Assembly: GCF_020809045.1 (NCBI RefSeq)
Contig: NZ_CP078079.1
Coordinates: forward strand, 620,001-684,000
Reading direction: 5' to 3'
DNA length: 64,000 nucleotides
DNA from: Pseudarthrobacter sp. L1SW
GTDB lineage: Bacteria; Actinomycetota; Actinomycetes; Actinomycetales; Micrococcaceae
In this document: piece after piece, positions 1-10,179 of the stretch
Layout of the letters: the number at the start of each line of letters is the position of its first letter
How positions within the stretch are numbered: position 1 is the first letter of the stretch
The notes under the pieces: generated by a model
The model's database searches: none
What the model was told of the DNA's origin: nothing
The model's input: the letters and a program-made list of their open reading frames with translations, nothing else
Translations under genes and position numbers: made by a program

Positions 1-135
1 GAAGACACCGAGCTCCTGGAAGGTTTTCAGGTCCGCCTGGGCGCCGGCGCCGCCGGTGGCCTCGGACCCTGCAATGGTCAGGACAACTGCGGGAGCTGCG
101 GCGGACTGGGGTGCGTCAACGGAAACGGAAGTCAT
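1..135 (-). CDS. ThiD/PdxK-type pyrimidine or pyridoxine kinase, N-terminal fragment
   Basis: Only the first 45 codons are in the window; the gene runs off the left edge. After a short alanine-rich start, the sequence VLTIAGSEATGGAGAQADLK followed by TFQELGVF is the N-terminal block of ribokinase-superfamily kinases that phosphorylate hydroxymethylpyrimidine (ThiD, thiamine synthesis) or pyridoxal (PdxK). The glycine-rich GGAG segment and QADLKTF helix are shared by both, so the substrate cannot be decided from this fragment. The ATG is the first in-frame start. No TPP-riboswitch-like sequence is visible between this gene and the divergent transporter gene. Confidence 0.75.
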   Translation of the reverse strand, partial: MTSVSVDAPQSAAAPAVVLTIAGSEATGGAGAQADLKTFQELGVF

Positions 136-263
136 GGCACTATCCTGCCATCCGTCGTCGGGCGCTCATTGCCGTGCTCTCTGGTCCGCCGTGCTGACCG
201 CTGCCTGGTATTCGATGGGAGAATTGGGCGGACAGTGCTAATACAGCCGGCGCCCCGCACGAT

Positions 264-293
264 TTTCCTGACGGTGCAGTTTCCTGACGGTGC
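264..293. repeat. 14-bp direct repeat in a divergent intergenic region
   Basis: TTTCCTGACGGTGC occurs at 264-277 and again at 280-293, two bases apart, about 40 bases before the transporter start at 330. It could be a short duplication or a tandem binding site; nothing else in the window repeats it. Confidence 0.5.
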
Positions 294-329
294 GGTGCTC
301 CGCGCGAACCACTACGAACGGACTTTCCC

Positions 330-1070
330 ATGCCCCCAGCCCCAGGCCAGAACGCCCTGCCCGCAGCGCCTTCCCACCCCGCCCTTAGGTTTGCCTCGAT
401 CGGCTCCCCGTACTTCGGCATCATGCTGGCGGTCATGGCCGTTGTGCTGATCCTGTCCAACATCGGTGCGTCCAAGGGCGTGGCCATCGGGCCGATCATC
501 ACGGACGGCGGGTTCTTCCTCTTCCCGCTGGCCTACATCCTGGGCGACGTCATCAGCGAGGTCTACGGCTTCAAGGTGGCCCGCAAAGCCATCCTCACCA
601 CCTTCGCGCTGTCCGTCTTCGCGTCCCTCTGTTACTGGGCGATCATCGCCCTGCCCGGGTTCGATGACGAGTTCGGGACGTCCAAGCAGGCCGCCCTGGA
701 GGGCGCCCTGGGGCCGGTGCCGCAGATCGTGCTGGCTTCGCTGCTGGCATTCCTCGCCGGGCAGACCATCAACTCCTGGATCCTGGTACGGATGAAGGCC
801 CGCACCGGCGAGAAGTCCTTGTGGGCCCGCATCATGGGTTCGTCTGTGGCCGGCGAGTTCGTGGACACCCTGATCTTCTGCAGCATCGCCGCGCCTGTCA
901 TCGGGATCACCGACGCCGCCACCTTCGTGAACTACGTGCTGGTGGGCTTTGTGTACAAGACCCTGGTGGAGTTCATCCTGGTCCCGGTGACGTCCCTGGT
1001 GATCGGCTGGGTGAAGAAGCGGGAACCCAGCTACGGTGCCCCGGCGGCGGCCGTGACGAACGCCGCGTAG
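330..1070 (+). CDS. Queuosine precursor transporter (YhhQ/QPTR family)
   Basis: 246-residue integral membrane protein with about six hydrophobic segments. The pattern LSNIGASKG, then FPLAYILGDVISEVYGF, then AGEFVDTLIF-like (GEFVDTLIF) and a final YKTLVEFILVPVT matches the YhhQ family, which imports queuine or its precursors. Sequence shows the family motifs; the substrate is family knowledge. The tRNA-guanine transglycosylase that would use the base lies about 850 bases downstream on the opposite strand. The first ~25 residues are proline/alanine-rich and variable, so a slightly later start is possible; the SD before 330 is weak. Confidence 0.88.
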   Translation: MPPAPGQNALPAAPSHPALRFASIGSPYFGIMLAVMAVVLILSNIGASKGVAIGPIITDGGFFLFPLAYILGDVISEVYGFKVARKAILTTFALSVFASLCYWAIIALPGFDDEFGTSKQAALEGALGPVPQIVLASLLAFLAGQTINSWILVRMKARTGEKSLWARIMGSSVAGEFVDTLIFCSIAAPVIGITDAATFVNYVLVGFVYKTLVEFILVPVTSLVIGWVKKREPSYGAPAAAVTNAA

Positions 1071-1129
1071 CTGCCGCCCGGCGTCGTACCTTCCCGCTGC
1101 CGCGGAAGACCAGCCGCGGCGGCGAAGCC

Positions 1130-1879
1130 TCAGCCCTTCAGTGTCCGGTCCAGCAGGGCACGCAGCTCCCGGAAGTGCCGCTCGGTGGCGGCCTCGTGGA
1201 AGGCTGAGGTGTCCGCCATTGAGTAGCCGTGGGATGCGCCGCGGTAGACCTCGTTGGACGCTGTGAGTCCTGCGGCCTTCAGGGCTTTGCCCAGCCGGGC
1301 CACGGCGTCAGCGTCCATACTCCGGTCGTGGTCGGCGTGGCCGAATACGAACTGCGCCCGGGCCCGCCCGAGCCCCAGGTGCGGGCTGTCCGGTTCGTCC
1401 GTCGCCAGCCCGCCCCCGTGGAAGCCGCCGCAGGCCGCCACTGCCTCCGGGTGGGCTGTGGCGGTGCGCACCGCCAGCCTGGCTCCCATGCAGTAGCCGA
1501 AGGTGCCAATGGGACCCGGCGCGACGCCGTCGAGCGCCCTGAGCGCTGCCACCCAGGCATCGATGTCCGCCAGTGCCTTGCCCGCGGTGAGGCGGCCGAT
1601 CCGGGGGAATGCCGCCTGGCCGGCCGCCTGCCTCCCCTCCGGCGTGGCCATGTCCCCCTTCGGGGCCAGCTCGGCAACCGTCCCGTCCCGGTAGAAGACG
1701 TTCGGGGCAAGGACTACGTAGCCCCAGTCGGCAACACGCTGCGCCATCTCCTCGATGCGCGGGCGGAGGCCGAAGGCGTCCATGTACAGGATTACGCCGG
1801 GGAACGGCCCGCCGCCGCTGGACGGACGGGCCACCAGCGCTTCCGCGGTGCCGTCCGGGGCAGGGATTTCAAGGAGCAT
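1130..1879 (-). CDS. Dienelactone hydrolase family alpha/beta hydrolase
   Basis: 249 residues from ATG at 1879; longer upstream readings would overlap the end of the tgt gene. The nucleophile elbow is G-Y-C-M-G (a cysteine in place of serine, as in dienelactone hydrolase), with a later H-A-D-H-D acid region and G-A-S-H-G-Y for the catalytic histidine. Length and motif order match carboxymethylenebutenolidase-like cytosolic hydrolases. No chlorocatechol or other aromatic genes are adjacent, so its true substrate is unknown. It lies 43 bases downstream of tgt in the same direction and may be co-transcribed. Confidence 0.8.
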   Translation of the reverse strand: MLLEIPAPDGTAEALVARPSSGGGPFPGVILYMDAFGLRPRIEEMAQRVADWGYVVLAPNVFYRDGTVAELAPKGDMATPEGRQAAGQAAFPRIGRLTAGKALADIDAWVAALRALDGVAPGPIGTFGYCMGARLAVRTATAHPEAVAACGGFHGGGLATDEPDSPHLGLGRARAQFVFGHADHDRSMDADAVARLGKALKAAGLTASNEVYRGASHGYSMADTSAFHEAATERHFRELRALLDRTLKG

Positions 1880-1922
1880 GGGGTCAGGATATCGGACGCA
1901 TTTCCCGACGGCGGCGTGCCTG

Positions 1923-3341
<1,419 letters not shown>

Positions 3342-4070
3342 TCAGCTGACCGGTTCCGAGGCGGGGTAGTTCTCAGCCCGCCAGGCATCCCAGGACGAGC
3401 GGATGGCATCCAGCCGGGCGGCGCCCAGGTCGTATGTCGAGGCGATGACCAGGGATCCTTCACCCTCCTCGCGCACGTCCTTGATGGCGGGGTGGTCGGC
3501 CACCACCAGGAGCCCCTCGCCGTGTTCGGCGTAGCTGTGGACAGTGAGGCCCACCTGGTGGCTGGTCCGGTACCAGACCTTCCCGCTGATCGCCTCGCCG
3601 GTGCCCAGCGTCAGCTCGTAGGGCTTGCCCGGCTCCGGAAGGTCGGCCAGGCCGAGCTTCTCGATCGCGGAGCCCTGCCCTTCCGTCAGGTGCAGGAACA
3701 GCGTGTGGCGCTTGCCGTGCGGGTGGCGTTCCAGGGCGAAACGGAGCTGCTGGAGGAACGTAAGCCAGCCCTGGGTGATGTCCTCGTCCCAGGCGGCCCA
3801 CTCGGAGTCGTGGTCCAGGGCACCCCGCGTCACGCTGACCCGGGTTCCATTGGGCTCGGGATGAAGCTCAAAGGTGTCCCCGCCGTGGACGGTGAGGCTG
3901 GTGTGGTCCGGCGACTCCTGGACATCATCGGAGAAGTAGATCTCCTTGATCTCGGCGTCCAGGTCTTCAGCCTGCCAGCCATGCCATTGGGCTACTTTGG
4001 ACGGTTCCCGCAGCATGGTCCAGACCTGCGGCGCGTCGGCGTTGATCACTACGCTCAGATTGTTGGTCAT
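3342..4070 (-). CDS. SRPBCC (START-like) domain protein
   Basis: 242 residues. The N-terminus (VVINADAPQVWTMLREPSKV-type opening, then WHGW) and the middle (LDHDSEWAAWDEDITQGW) resemble the activator-of-Hsp90-like SRPBCC fold, a small hydrophobic-cavity domain. The C-terminal ~100 residues form a second region ending WDAWRAENYPA. Function is unknown. A related two-part SRPBCC protein is encoded at 26842-27534, there paired with an ArsR-type regulator; this copy stands alone, 69 bases from tgt. Confidence 0.7.
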   Translation of the reverse strand: MTNNLSVVINADAPQVWTMLREPSKVAQWHGWQAEDLDAEIKEIYFSDDVQESPDHTSLTVHGGDTFELHPEPNGTRVSVTRGALDHDSEWAAWDEDITQGWLTFLQQLRFALERHPHGKRHTLFLHLTEGQGSAIEKLGLADLPEPGKPYELTLGTGEAISGKVWYRTSHQVGLTVHSYAEHGEGLLVVADHPAIKDVREEGEGSLVIASTYDLGAARLDAIRSSWDAWRAENYPASEPVS

Positions 4071-4154
4071 AGCCCCGAATGTACAACTCCGGCCGGGTGC
4101 CGGGTAGGGGGCAAATTACCTAACCCGGCACATCGCCCGGGGGCGGGCGCATCC

Positions 4155-5174
4155 TCACCCGCGGACAGCCTCCAACTCGTTGCTGATACGCCGCTCGAGT
4201 TCGCCGGTCCCGATGGTTTCCGAGCCCCCGTGGGCGCGCAGGAACAGCAGGGATTCGAGCCTCAGGAGGCGCCATTCCCGCTCGGCGTCGTGGTTGGAGT
4301 TGTCGATGGAGCGGAAGATTTCCTTGTCATACAGGTTGGGCTCGTTGAGCGAGCGCTGCCGGACCTTGGCCGCCATCCTGGCCTTGAATGGATCGGTTTC
4401 CTGGTTTTCGGGCGTGCGGATCAGCTTCTCGTACACCTCCGCCCGTTCCGCCTGGCCGTCCTGCCGGCAGATGTAGCTGGACAGCGCCAGGGACGCCTCC
4501 ACGGATGCCCACCGGCCCGGGTTCCCGTCGAACGGCAGGACGTTGAGGAGGTCGGCGACGGCCAGTGCGCCGTCGGCGTCCTTGAGGGTGATGAACAGTT
4601 CGTGGGCGAGGTCGCTCAGGTCCTTCAGGCAGCTCCCCGACTTGAAGTTGACACCCTTGGCCAGCCGGTCCGCCAGCAGCAGCACGCCCTGGGCATCAGG
4701 ATGCATTTCCGCAGCGGCTTCCACCACTGCTTCCGGTGTGCCCTGCGGTGCGGGAATCAGGGCCAGGTCCTCTTCGCTGGGTCCGCTCACCGCCGGCGGG
4801 ACGGGCGGGAGGGGAGGTACGACGACGGCGGGGGCGGCGGCAGCGGGCGCAGGCTCTTCGCCGGGCTGCTTGGCCTGTGCCTGCCCCGCATCTCCCGCTG
4901 CCGGGGCAGGAAGGCCTGCTGCCTGCGGAAGCTGCGTGACGGCGTGGGACTCTTCTTCCAGCACCGTGACGGTGGTGCCGACCGCGATGCGGAGGGTACC
5001 GCCGCCGGAAAGGCTGGCGAGGACCAGCGCAGGGGCCCCGAAATCGTCCCGTTCGAGCTCAACCTGGTGGATCTCGGCCGTCCGCTCGCCGTCGGGCAGG
5101 ACAATGTGGTTGCCGGTCGTCAGGGATCCAGCCTGCTGTTCAAGATGGTGACGGGCGGCTGGTGTTTCGGTCAT
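4155..5174 (-). CDS. Hypothetical protein with proline/alanine linker
   Basis: 339 residues, not confidently recognised. Three parts are visible: an N-terminal ~70 residues rich in beta-type sequence (LPDGERTAEIHQVEL...), a low-complexity Ala/Pro/Gln linker at about 85-125, and a helical C-terminal half (about 135-339) with repeated amphipathic helices such as EVYEKLIRTPENQ and REWRLLRLESLLFLRA, suggestive of TPR-like packing. No signal peptide or membrane segment. ATG at 5174 follows an AAGGACT SD-like stretch. Downstream neighbour is an SRPBCC gene 84 bases away. Confidence 0.6.
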   Translation of the reverse strand: MTETPAARHHLEQQAGSLTTGNHIVLPDGERTAEIHQVELERDDFGAPALVLASLSGGGTLRIAVGTTVTVLEEESHAVTQLPQAAGLPAPAAGDAGQAQAKQPGEEPAPAAAAPAVVVPPLPPVPPAVSGPSEEDLALIPAPQGTPEAVVEAAAEMHPDAQGVLLLADRLAKGVNFKSGSCLKDLSDLAHELFITLKDADGALAVADLLNVLPFDGNPGRWASVEASLALSSYICRQDGQAERAEVYEKLIRTPENQETDPFKARMAAKVRQRSLNEPNLYDKEIFRSIDNSNHDAEREWRLLRLESLLFLRAHGGSETIGTGELERRISNELEAVRG

Positions 5175-5262
5175 GGGAGTCCTTAAGTTCTCTTGCGGTC
5201 CGCCCTACAGTCTACAAACGCGGGCCCGTAAAATCGGGGACCCCCAGTTGGCGGCAGGGGTG

Positions 5263-5802
5263 TCAGAAGCCCACGCCGGCGAAGGCCAGGGCCTGGCGGA
5301 TGAGGGCGCCGCGGCCGCCGGCAAACTCCATCTGGACGCCCGGGCTGAGGACTTCCTCGGGGGTCATCCAGGTCAGTTCCAGGGCGTCCTGGCGGGGTTC
5401 GCATTCACCAGTAACGGGGATGACATAGGCCAGCGCCACGGCGTGTTGCCGCTCATCCGTGAAACCGGTCTGGGACGGGGCCGGGAAGTATTCGGCCACG
5501 GTGAACGGCACCGGGCTGATGGGCAGCTGCGGGAAGGCCAGCGGGCCAAGGTCCTTTTCCATGTGCCGCAGCAGGGCGGCGCGGATGGTTTCCCGGTAGA
5601 TGACGCGGCCCGACACCAGGGACCGGACCATGGTCCCGTCCTCGTCGGCCTGGAGCAGGGTTCCCACTTCGTTCACGAAGCCCAGGGGGTCCAGCCTGAC
5701 CGGCACTGCCTCCACGTACACCATGGGCAGCCGCCCGCGTGCCTCAAAAAGGTCTTCTTCGGAGAGCCAGCCGGGATTCGGATCAGGTGTGCGCACGTTC
5801 AT
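5263..5802 (-). CDS. NUDIX-fold family protein (DUF4916-like)
   Basis: 179 residues. Begins PGWLSEEDLFEARGRLPMVYVEAVPV and carries VSGRVIYRETIRAALLRHMEKDLG, which corresponds to a degenerate NUDIX box (ETIR-AALLRHMEKDLG in the position of REAxxEL-E), then a central beta-rich stretch ending in LTWMTPEEV. The canonical GX5EX7REUXEEXGU motif is not intact, so pyrophosphohydrolase activity is uncertain. Cytosolic. The gene is followed by 88 bases and then the hypothetical gene above. Confidence 0.65.
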   Translation of the reverse strand: MNVRTPDPNPGWLSEEDLFEARGRLPMVYVEAVPVRLDPLGFVNEVGTLLQADEDGTMVRSLVSGRVIYRETIRAALLRHMEKDLGPLAFPQLPISPVPFTVAEYFPAPSQTGFTDERQHAVALAYVIPVTGECEPRQDALELTWMTPEEVLSPGVQMEFAGGRGALIRQALAFAGVGF

Positions 5803-5895
5803 GGTTAAGTTCTACCCCATGGGACCCCGCTGGCAGGGCGAGGCTAAGCTGGCGGCGGAATGCGTCGGTGCCGCCCTGTCGCGTGGCACGGCCGG

Positions 5896-6630
5896 TCACC
5901 CGTGGTGGCGCCCGGCGATCCAGAGGGTGGCCGGTACGTGCGCAACGCCTGGCCCGCCTGCGTCGGGGTTGGCAACGTGGAGGGTGCGTCCGAACGCCTC
6001 CTCCGTCAGGCTCACCTGCACACCTGCCGAGGCGAGGCGTTCCCGCAAAGGTTCCAGCGCGCCGTCGTACTCGAAGCCCAGTCCTGCACGTGCCGGCCCG
6101 GAAGCCGGCCGCACCATCAGGACTCCGCCATTCTTGGCGGAAAAGTCGGCGGTGTCGTCCTGGTCCGGAACCGGGCGCGGGCGTGCCCCCAGATGCTGCA
6201 GCGTACGGGCAGCGGCCGTGGGGTCCTCGGTAAACCAGACTCCGGCGACGGCCAGGGCAGGGTCGGCGTCGGCGCACTGCGCAAAGTGGGATGCCTTGTC
6301 CGCGAGGAAGCTGAAGCCGTCGGGGCCGGTGATTCTGCAGGCCTCGCCGTGGTCCGCGGTGACGAGCTCCGCGGGCGTGGCGCCGTCCTCCGCTGCCGCA
6401 AGGTTGGTCCGCCGGGCGAATTCGGCGAGGTCTCCCACCTCCACCGCCAACGCGGTGGTGCCGTCCTCAGTTGCACCTGCGGCCACGGTGTGGAGCGCAA
6501 GGCGGCCGGAACCGGCGTCGAAAACCTGCCACCCGGCGTCGTTCTCGGTAATGGCCATGCCCAACGCGGTGAGGAGCGTTTCCCAGGGGCCGGGCCTGGA
6601 GGTGAAATGAAGGGGGCGGACGCGGAGCAT
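5896..6630 (-). CDS. VOC (glyoxalase/bleomycin-resistance fold) family protein
   Basis: 244 residues from ATG at 6630. Two tandem beta-alpha-beta-beta-beta modules are visible: LRVRPLHFTSRPGPWETLLTA-type opening through about residue 120, and PALAVAGVWFTEDPTAAART-type second half, ending FGRTLHVANPDAGG. This is the vicinal-oxygen-chelate fold used by glyoxalases, dioxygenases and antibiotic-sequestering proteins; the metal ligands are not obvious, so the function is unassigned. A longer in-frame reading to 7350 exists but crosses the divergent YdeI gene and is rejected. Confidence 0.7.
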   Translation of the reverse strand: MLRVRPLHFTSRPGPWETLLTALGMAITENDAGWQVFDAGSGRLALHTVAAGATEDGTTALAVEVGDLAEFARRTNLAAAEDGATPAELVTADHGEACRITGPDGFSFLADKASHFAQCADADPALAVAGVWFTEDPTAAARTLQHLGARPRPVPDQDDTADFSAKNGGVLMVRPASGPARAGLGFEYDGALEPLRERLASAGVQVSLTEEAFGRTLHVANPDAGGPGVAHVPATLWIAGRHHG

Positions 6631-6735
6631 GGCTTGTCCTTCGGGTCGGAACGGGACGCTTAGCCCCATACTGCCACGTGGGCCGGCGGCTGTCTTGGCG
6701 CTTGTCCCGGTGTGCTGCAGGAGCACAATAGGGGC

Positions 6736-7335
6736 ATGGCCGTTGAACTTGAGGAACTGCTGCTGCCGGATGCGGCGGCATGGCGCAGCTGGCTCGAAGC
6801 GAACCACGGCACCAGCCCCGGCGTGTGGCTGGTCCTGCACAAAAAGGGCGGAAACGTGACTGAACTGGACTATGCCGCAGCGCTGGACGAGGCACTGTGC
6901 TTTGGCTGGATCGATGGCCAGACGCGCCGCCGTGATGAGCACACGTCGCTCCAGCGGATGACGCCCCGGACCCGGAGGAGTCCGTGGTCGGCACGGAACG
7001 TGGGACACGTGGCGCGGCTGGATGCGGCGGGAAAGATGACCGACGCCGGATGGGCAGCCGTGAACGCAGCGAAGGCCGACGGGCGCTGGGCAAACGCCTA
7101 TGGCGGACAGGCGGTGGCTGAAGTCCCGGCGGACCTGGCGGCCGCTATTGCTGCAGTTCCCGCCGCCCAGGCGATGTTCGACGTCCTCACCAAGACAAAC
7201 CGGTTCGCACTGATTTACCGCGTCAACTCCGCTGTGCAGGCTGCTACCCGGGCGCGGCGGATCGCCGGGTTCGTGGAGATGCTGGCGCGTGGCGAGGCTC
7301 CGTTCCCGCAGAAGAAGCGTCCCGGCGACGGCTGA
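6736..7335 (+). CDS. YdeI/OmpD-associated family protein
   Basis: 199 residues from ATG 6736 (a GTG at 6712 is in frame but less likely). Motifs: WLEANHGTSPGVWLVLHKK, then LDYAAALDEALCFGWIDGQ, then the RxTPRxRRSPWSARN-like block and a terminal YRVNSAVQAATRARRIAGF helix. These are typical of the YdeI family, which has been linked to peptide/bacteriocin tolerance in other bacteria, though biochemistry is unclear. It is divergent from the VOC gene with 105 bases between starts and ends just before a long symmetric hairpin shared with the converging iron-transporter operon. Confidence 0.78.
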   Translation: MAVELEELLLPDAAAWRSWLEANHGTSPGVWLVLHKKGGNVTELDYAAALDEALCFGWIDGQTRRRDEHTSLQRMTPRTRRSPWSARNVGHVARLDAAGKMTDAGWAAVNAAKADGRWANAYGGQAVAEVPADLAAAIAAVPAAQAMFDVLTKTNRFALIYRVNSAVQAATRARRIAGFVEMLARGEAPFPQKKRPGDG

Positions 7336-7363
7336 CCCGCCGCTCCCCAACTGACCCGCCCCT

Positions 7364-7431
7364 CCCCAACTAGGTAGCGCTAAGTGTCGTTTTGAAGCTC
7401 CAGAACGACACTTAGCGCTACCTAGTTGGGG
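7364..7431. terminator. Long perfect inverted repeat between convergent genes
   Basis: Two 28-bp perfectly complementary arms (7364-7391 and 7404-7431) around a 12-base loop. It lies between the convergent YdeI and ABC-ATPase genes and its right arm directly abuts the ATPase stop codon, so it can terminate transcripts from both sides. There is no U-tract; the stem is unusually long for a simple terminator. Confidence 0.75.
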
Positions 7432-8589
7432 TCAGTCGTCCAGGGGGAACGCCACGCCTTCGCCCACCACGCGCAGGCAGAGCTCCATGCCGGGCCGGGC
7501 GATGGAGGCGTTCCAGTGCCGGATGGTGATGATCTCGCCGCCGCCGGGGTAGCGGTGGTCCGGGATGGAGGCCAGCTGCGGCGGGACGGAGAGCTTCAGG
7601 CGCACGGTGGTCTCGGGACCGAAGTAGTCGGTGTCCACCACCACGCCCCGGATGTTTCCGCCCTCGGCAATCCTGATCTGCTCGGGCCGCAGCATCAGCT
7701 GTACCCTGCCCTGCGCCGGCGGCCGGCGGACGGGGATCGCGCCGAGCGAGCAAGTGGCCAGGGAGCCCTCCAGCCAGGCGTCCAGGATGACCGCGTCCCC
7801 GAGGAATTCGGCCGTGGCCCGGTCCGCCGGCCGCGTATACACCACGAATGGGTTGCCGATCTGGGCGAGTTTGCCGCCGCGCATCACAGCCACCTGGTCC
7901 GCGAAGGACAGCGCCTCGGCCTGGTCATGGGTCACCAGGATGGTGGTGACCCCGGCCTCGTTCAGGACCTTGGCCACCGCACGGCGGGTGGCCACCCTGA
8001 GGCCGGCGTCGAGTGCCGAGAAGGGCTCATCGAGGAGCATCAGTTCCGGTTCGCGCGCCAGGGCCCGGGCCAGGGCAACCCGCTGCTGCTGCCCGCCGGA
8101 GAGCTGGTGCGGGCGGCGCTTGGCCATCGCCGGGTCCAGTGACACCATCTCCAGCAGTTCGCTGATCCGTGCGGGCACAGCGCGCCGGCCGCCGGGCAGG
8201 CGGTCCGGGTCAAGCCCGAAGGCGACGTTCTGCCCCACGCTCAGGTGCGGGAACAGGGCGCCGTCCTGGGCCACATACCCGATGTGCCGTTTGTGCGCAG
8301 GCACCCACACGCCGTCGCCTGCCACCTTGGTGCCGTTCAGCGCGATGGTGCCCGTCTCGGGGTGCTCGAACCCGGCAATCAGCCGCAGCAGGGTGGTCTT
8401 GCCCGATCCGGACGGGCCCACGATTGCCGTGGTTCCGCCCTTGGCAACGGAGAGGTTGACACCCTTCAGGACGGCCTGGCTGCCGAAATTCTTGGTGACG
8501 TCCGCGATCTCCAGGTGGCTGTTGGTGGTGGGCGCCACGGACGGCGCGACCCGCGGCTCCGGCAGCCTCGAAGGGGCTTGTTCTGTCAC
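7432..8589 (-). CDS. fbpC: Iron(III) ABC transporter, ATP-binding subunit
   Basis: 385 residues from GTG 8589, whose GTGA overlaps the permease stop codon by four bases (translational coupling). ATPase motifs are complete: GPSGSGKTT (Walker A), LSGGQQQRVALARALA (signature), LMLLDEPFSALD (Walker B) and LVTHDQAEAL (switch). The C-terminal ~100 residues (LMLRPEQIRIAEGG, ending VRLKLSVP-type beta strands) are the TOBE-like domain of the CUT1/FbpC/PotA group. Energises ferric-iron import at the inner face of the membrane with the permease and binding protein encoded upstream. The specificity call rests on the iron box and the binding protein. Confidence 0.88.
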   Translation of the reverse strand: MTEQAPSRLPEPRVAPSVAPTTNSHLEIADVTKNFGSQAVLKGVNLSVAKGGTTAIVGPSGSGKTTLLRLIAGFEHPETGTIALNGTKVAGDGVWVPAHKRHIGYVAQDGALFPHLSVGQNVAFGLDPDRLPGGRRAVPARISELLEMVSLDPAMAKRRPHQLSGGQQQRVALARALAREPELMLLDEPFSALDAGLRVATRRAVAKVLNEAGVTTILVTHDQAEALSFADQVAVMRGGKLAQIGNPFVVYTRPADRATAEFLGDAVILDAWLEGSLATCSLGAIPVRRPPAQGRVQLMLRPEQIRIAEGGNIRGVVVDTDYFGPETTVRLKLSVPPQLASIPDHRYPGGGEIITIRHWNASIARPGMELCLRVVGEGVAFPLDD

Positions 8590-10175
8590 TGTCCGGCTAC
8601 TTTCTTGGACTGCTGGAAAAGGAGGTAGGTCATCGGCGCGGAGAGCAGGATCATCAACAGCGCGTACGGCGCGGCACCGGCGTAGTCGATCTCGCTGCTC
8701 TTGCTCCAAAACTCGGTGGCAAGGGTGCGCGTTCCGTTGGGGGACAGCAGCAGGGTGGCGGTGAGCTCGTTCGCGATGGCCAGGAAGACGAGTGCCGCGC
8801 CTCCCGCGGCGGCCGGTGCCGTAAGCCGCAGCGTGACACGGATGAAGGACACCAGCGGAGGCTTGCCCAATGCCTGGGCGGCCTCATCCAGTTCCTTGGG
8901 AGCCTGTGCCAGGCCTGCCCTGAGGTTCACCAGGGCCCGCGGCAGGAACAGCAGGACGTAGGCCGCCACCAGCACCCCTGCGGTCTGGTAGACCCCCGGC
9001 ACGATCCGGATGCTCACCGTGACGAAGGCCAGGCCCACCACGATGCCGGGGAGGGAACTGGTGATGTAGTTGGAGAGCTCCAGGGACTTGCTGAACCAGC
9101 CGGGGTGGCGGACAGCCAGGTAGGCCATCGGAAACGCCACCACGATGGTGGCCAAGGCTCCGGCCAGCCCGTAGCCGAGCGTAGTGAGGAGGGCCGGCAG
9201 GAACTCGTCAGCGGCCCACGCGGCCGTTCCGCCGGAGACCACCCAGCGCAGCACAAAAAACAGGGGGAGGCCGAAGGCCAGTGCCGCGAGTGCCAGCAGG
9301 AACAGCTGGGCCGGAAGCTGGTAGGCGTGCAGCGGCAGGCGCAGCGCCTTGGCCTGCGCGCCGGGGCCGATGCGGGCGTACCGGGCATTGCCGCGGCTCC
9401 TGACTTCCGCCAGCAGCAGGAGGAGGCAGAAGAACACCAGCACGCTTGCCAGCATGTTCCCGGCAGCCCCGTTAAACGTTGACTGGTACTGCACCATGAT
9501 CGCCGTGGTGAAGGTGTCGAAGCGGATCATGGCGAACGCCCCGTACTCGGCCAGCAGGTGCAGGGCCACCAGGAGCGCCCCGCCGGTCATGGCAATACGG
9601 AGCTGGGGGAGGACTACCCGGAAGAAGGCCTTCCAGGCGCCGAGGCCCAGTGCGGCGGCCGACTGCTCGATGGCAGGGTCCAGGCGGCTGAGCGCGGCAG
9701 CGGCGGGAATGTACACCAGCGGGAAGTAGGAGAGCGTGGCGATCAGCACCCCCGAGCCCAGGCCGCCGAGCGACGGGATTGCCGAGACCCAGGCATAGCT
9801 GTTGACGAACGCCGGGATGGCCAGCGGCGCGGCCAGGAGCACGGCCCAGATCTTTGCACCCCGAAGAGTTGTGCGTTCCACGAGCCATGCCCCTGCAACA
9901 CCCAGGACAAGGCACAGCGGGACGGTGATCGCCATGAGCAGGAGCGTGTTGAGCAGCAGTTCGGCCACGCGCGGCCGGAAGATGAGTTCGACGGCGGTGT
10001 CCCAGCCGGTTGCCGCGGTCATGTAGACCACGTAGCCCAGCGGAACGAGCGAAAACAGGGCAATCAGGACCGCCAGGGCGGATACCGCGGAAACGCCGAA
10101 AGGCGGGCGGGGGCTGCTGCCCCGGCCCGCCGTCGTCGAGCGCCCCCGAGGGGGAGCCGAGAGATCAGGAGTCAC
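8586..10175 (-). CDS. fbpB: Iron(III) ABC transporter, fused permease
   Basis: 529 residues from GTG 10175, with about twelve hydrophobic segments forming two tandem ModB-like halves, as in FbpB/ThiP permeases. Each half has an EAA-type coupling loop; in the second it is visible as LDEAAQALGKPPLVSFIRV, in the first as IEQSAAALGLGAWKAFFRV. It forms the channel for ferric iron. The start is 4 bases after the binding-protein stop and the end overlaps the ATPase start, so the three genes form one operon. Confidence 0.9.
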   Translation of the reverse strand: MTPDLSAPPRGRSTTAGRGSSPRPPFGVSAVSALAVLIALFSLVPLGYVVYMTAATGWDTAVELIFRPRVAELLLNTLLLMAITVPLCLVLGVAGAWLVERTTLRGAKIWAVLLAAPLAIPAFVNSYAWVSAIPSLGGLGSGVLIATLSYFPLVYIPAAAALSRLDPAIEQSAAALGLGAWKAFFRVVLPQLRIAMTGGALLVALHLLAEYGAFAMIRFDTFTTAIMVQYQSTFNGAAGNMLASVLVFFCLLLLLAEVRSRGNARYARIGPGAQAKALRLPLHAYQLPAQLFLLALAALAFGLPLFFVLRWVVSGGTAAWAADEFLPALLTTLGYGLAGALATIVVAFPMAYLAVRHPGWFSKSLELSNYITSSLPGIVVGLAFVTVSIRIVPGVYQTAGVLVAAYVLLFLPRALVNLRAGLAQAPKELDEAAQALGKPPLVSFIRVTLRLTAPAAAGGAALVFLAIANELTATLLLSPNGTRTLATEFWSKSSEIDYAGAAPYALLMILLSAPMTYLLFQQSKKVAGQ

Positions 10176-10179
10176 GGAA

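Noticed and set aside
136..329. Possible TPP or preQ1 riboswitch between the ThiD/PdxK-type and queuosine-transporter genes
   Set aside because: I looked for the conserved CTGAGA-type core and a preQ1-like small pseudoknot and saw neither; only a 14-bp direct repeat.
6631..7350. N-terminal extension of the VOC protein
   Set aside because: Would cover the divergent YdeI gene on the other strand; no conserved sequence in the extension.
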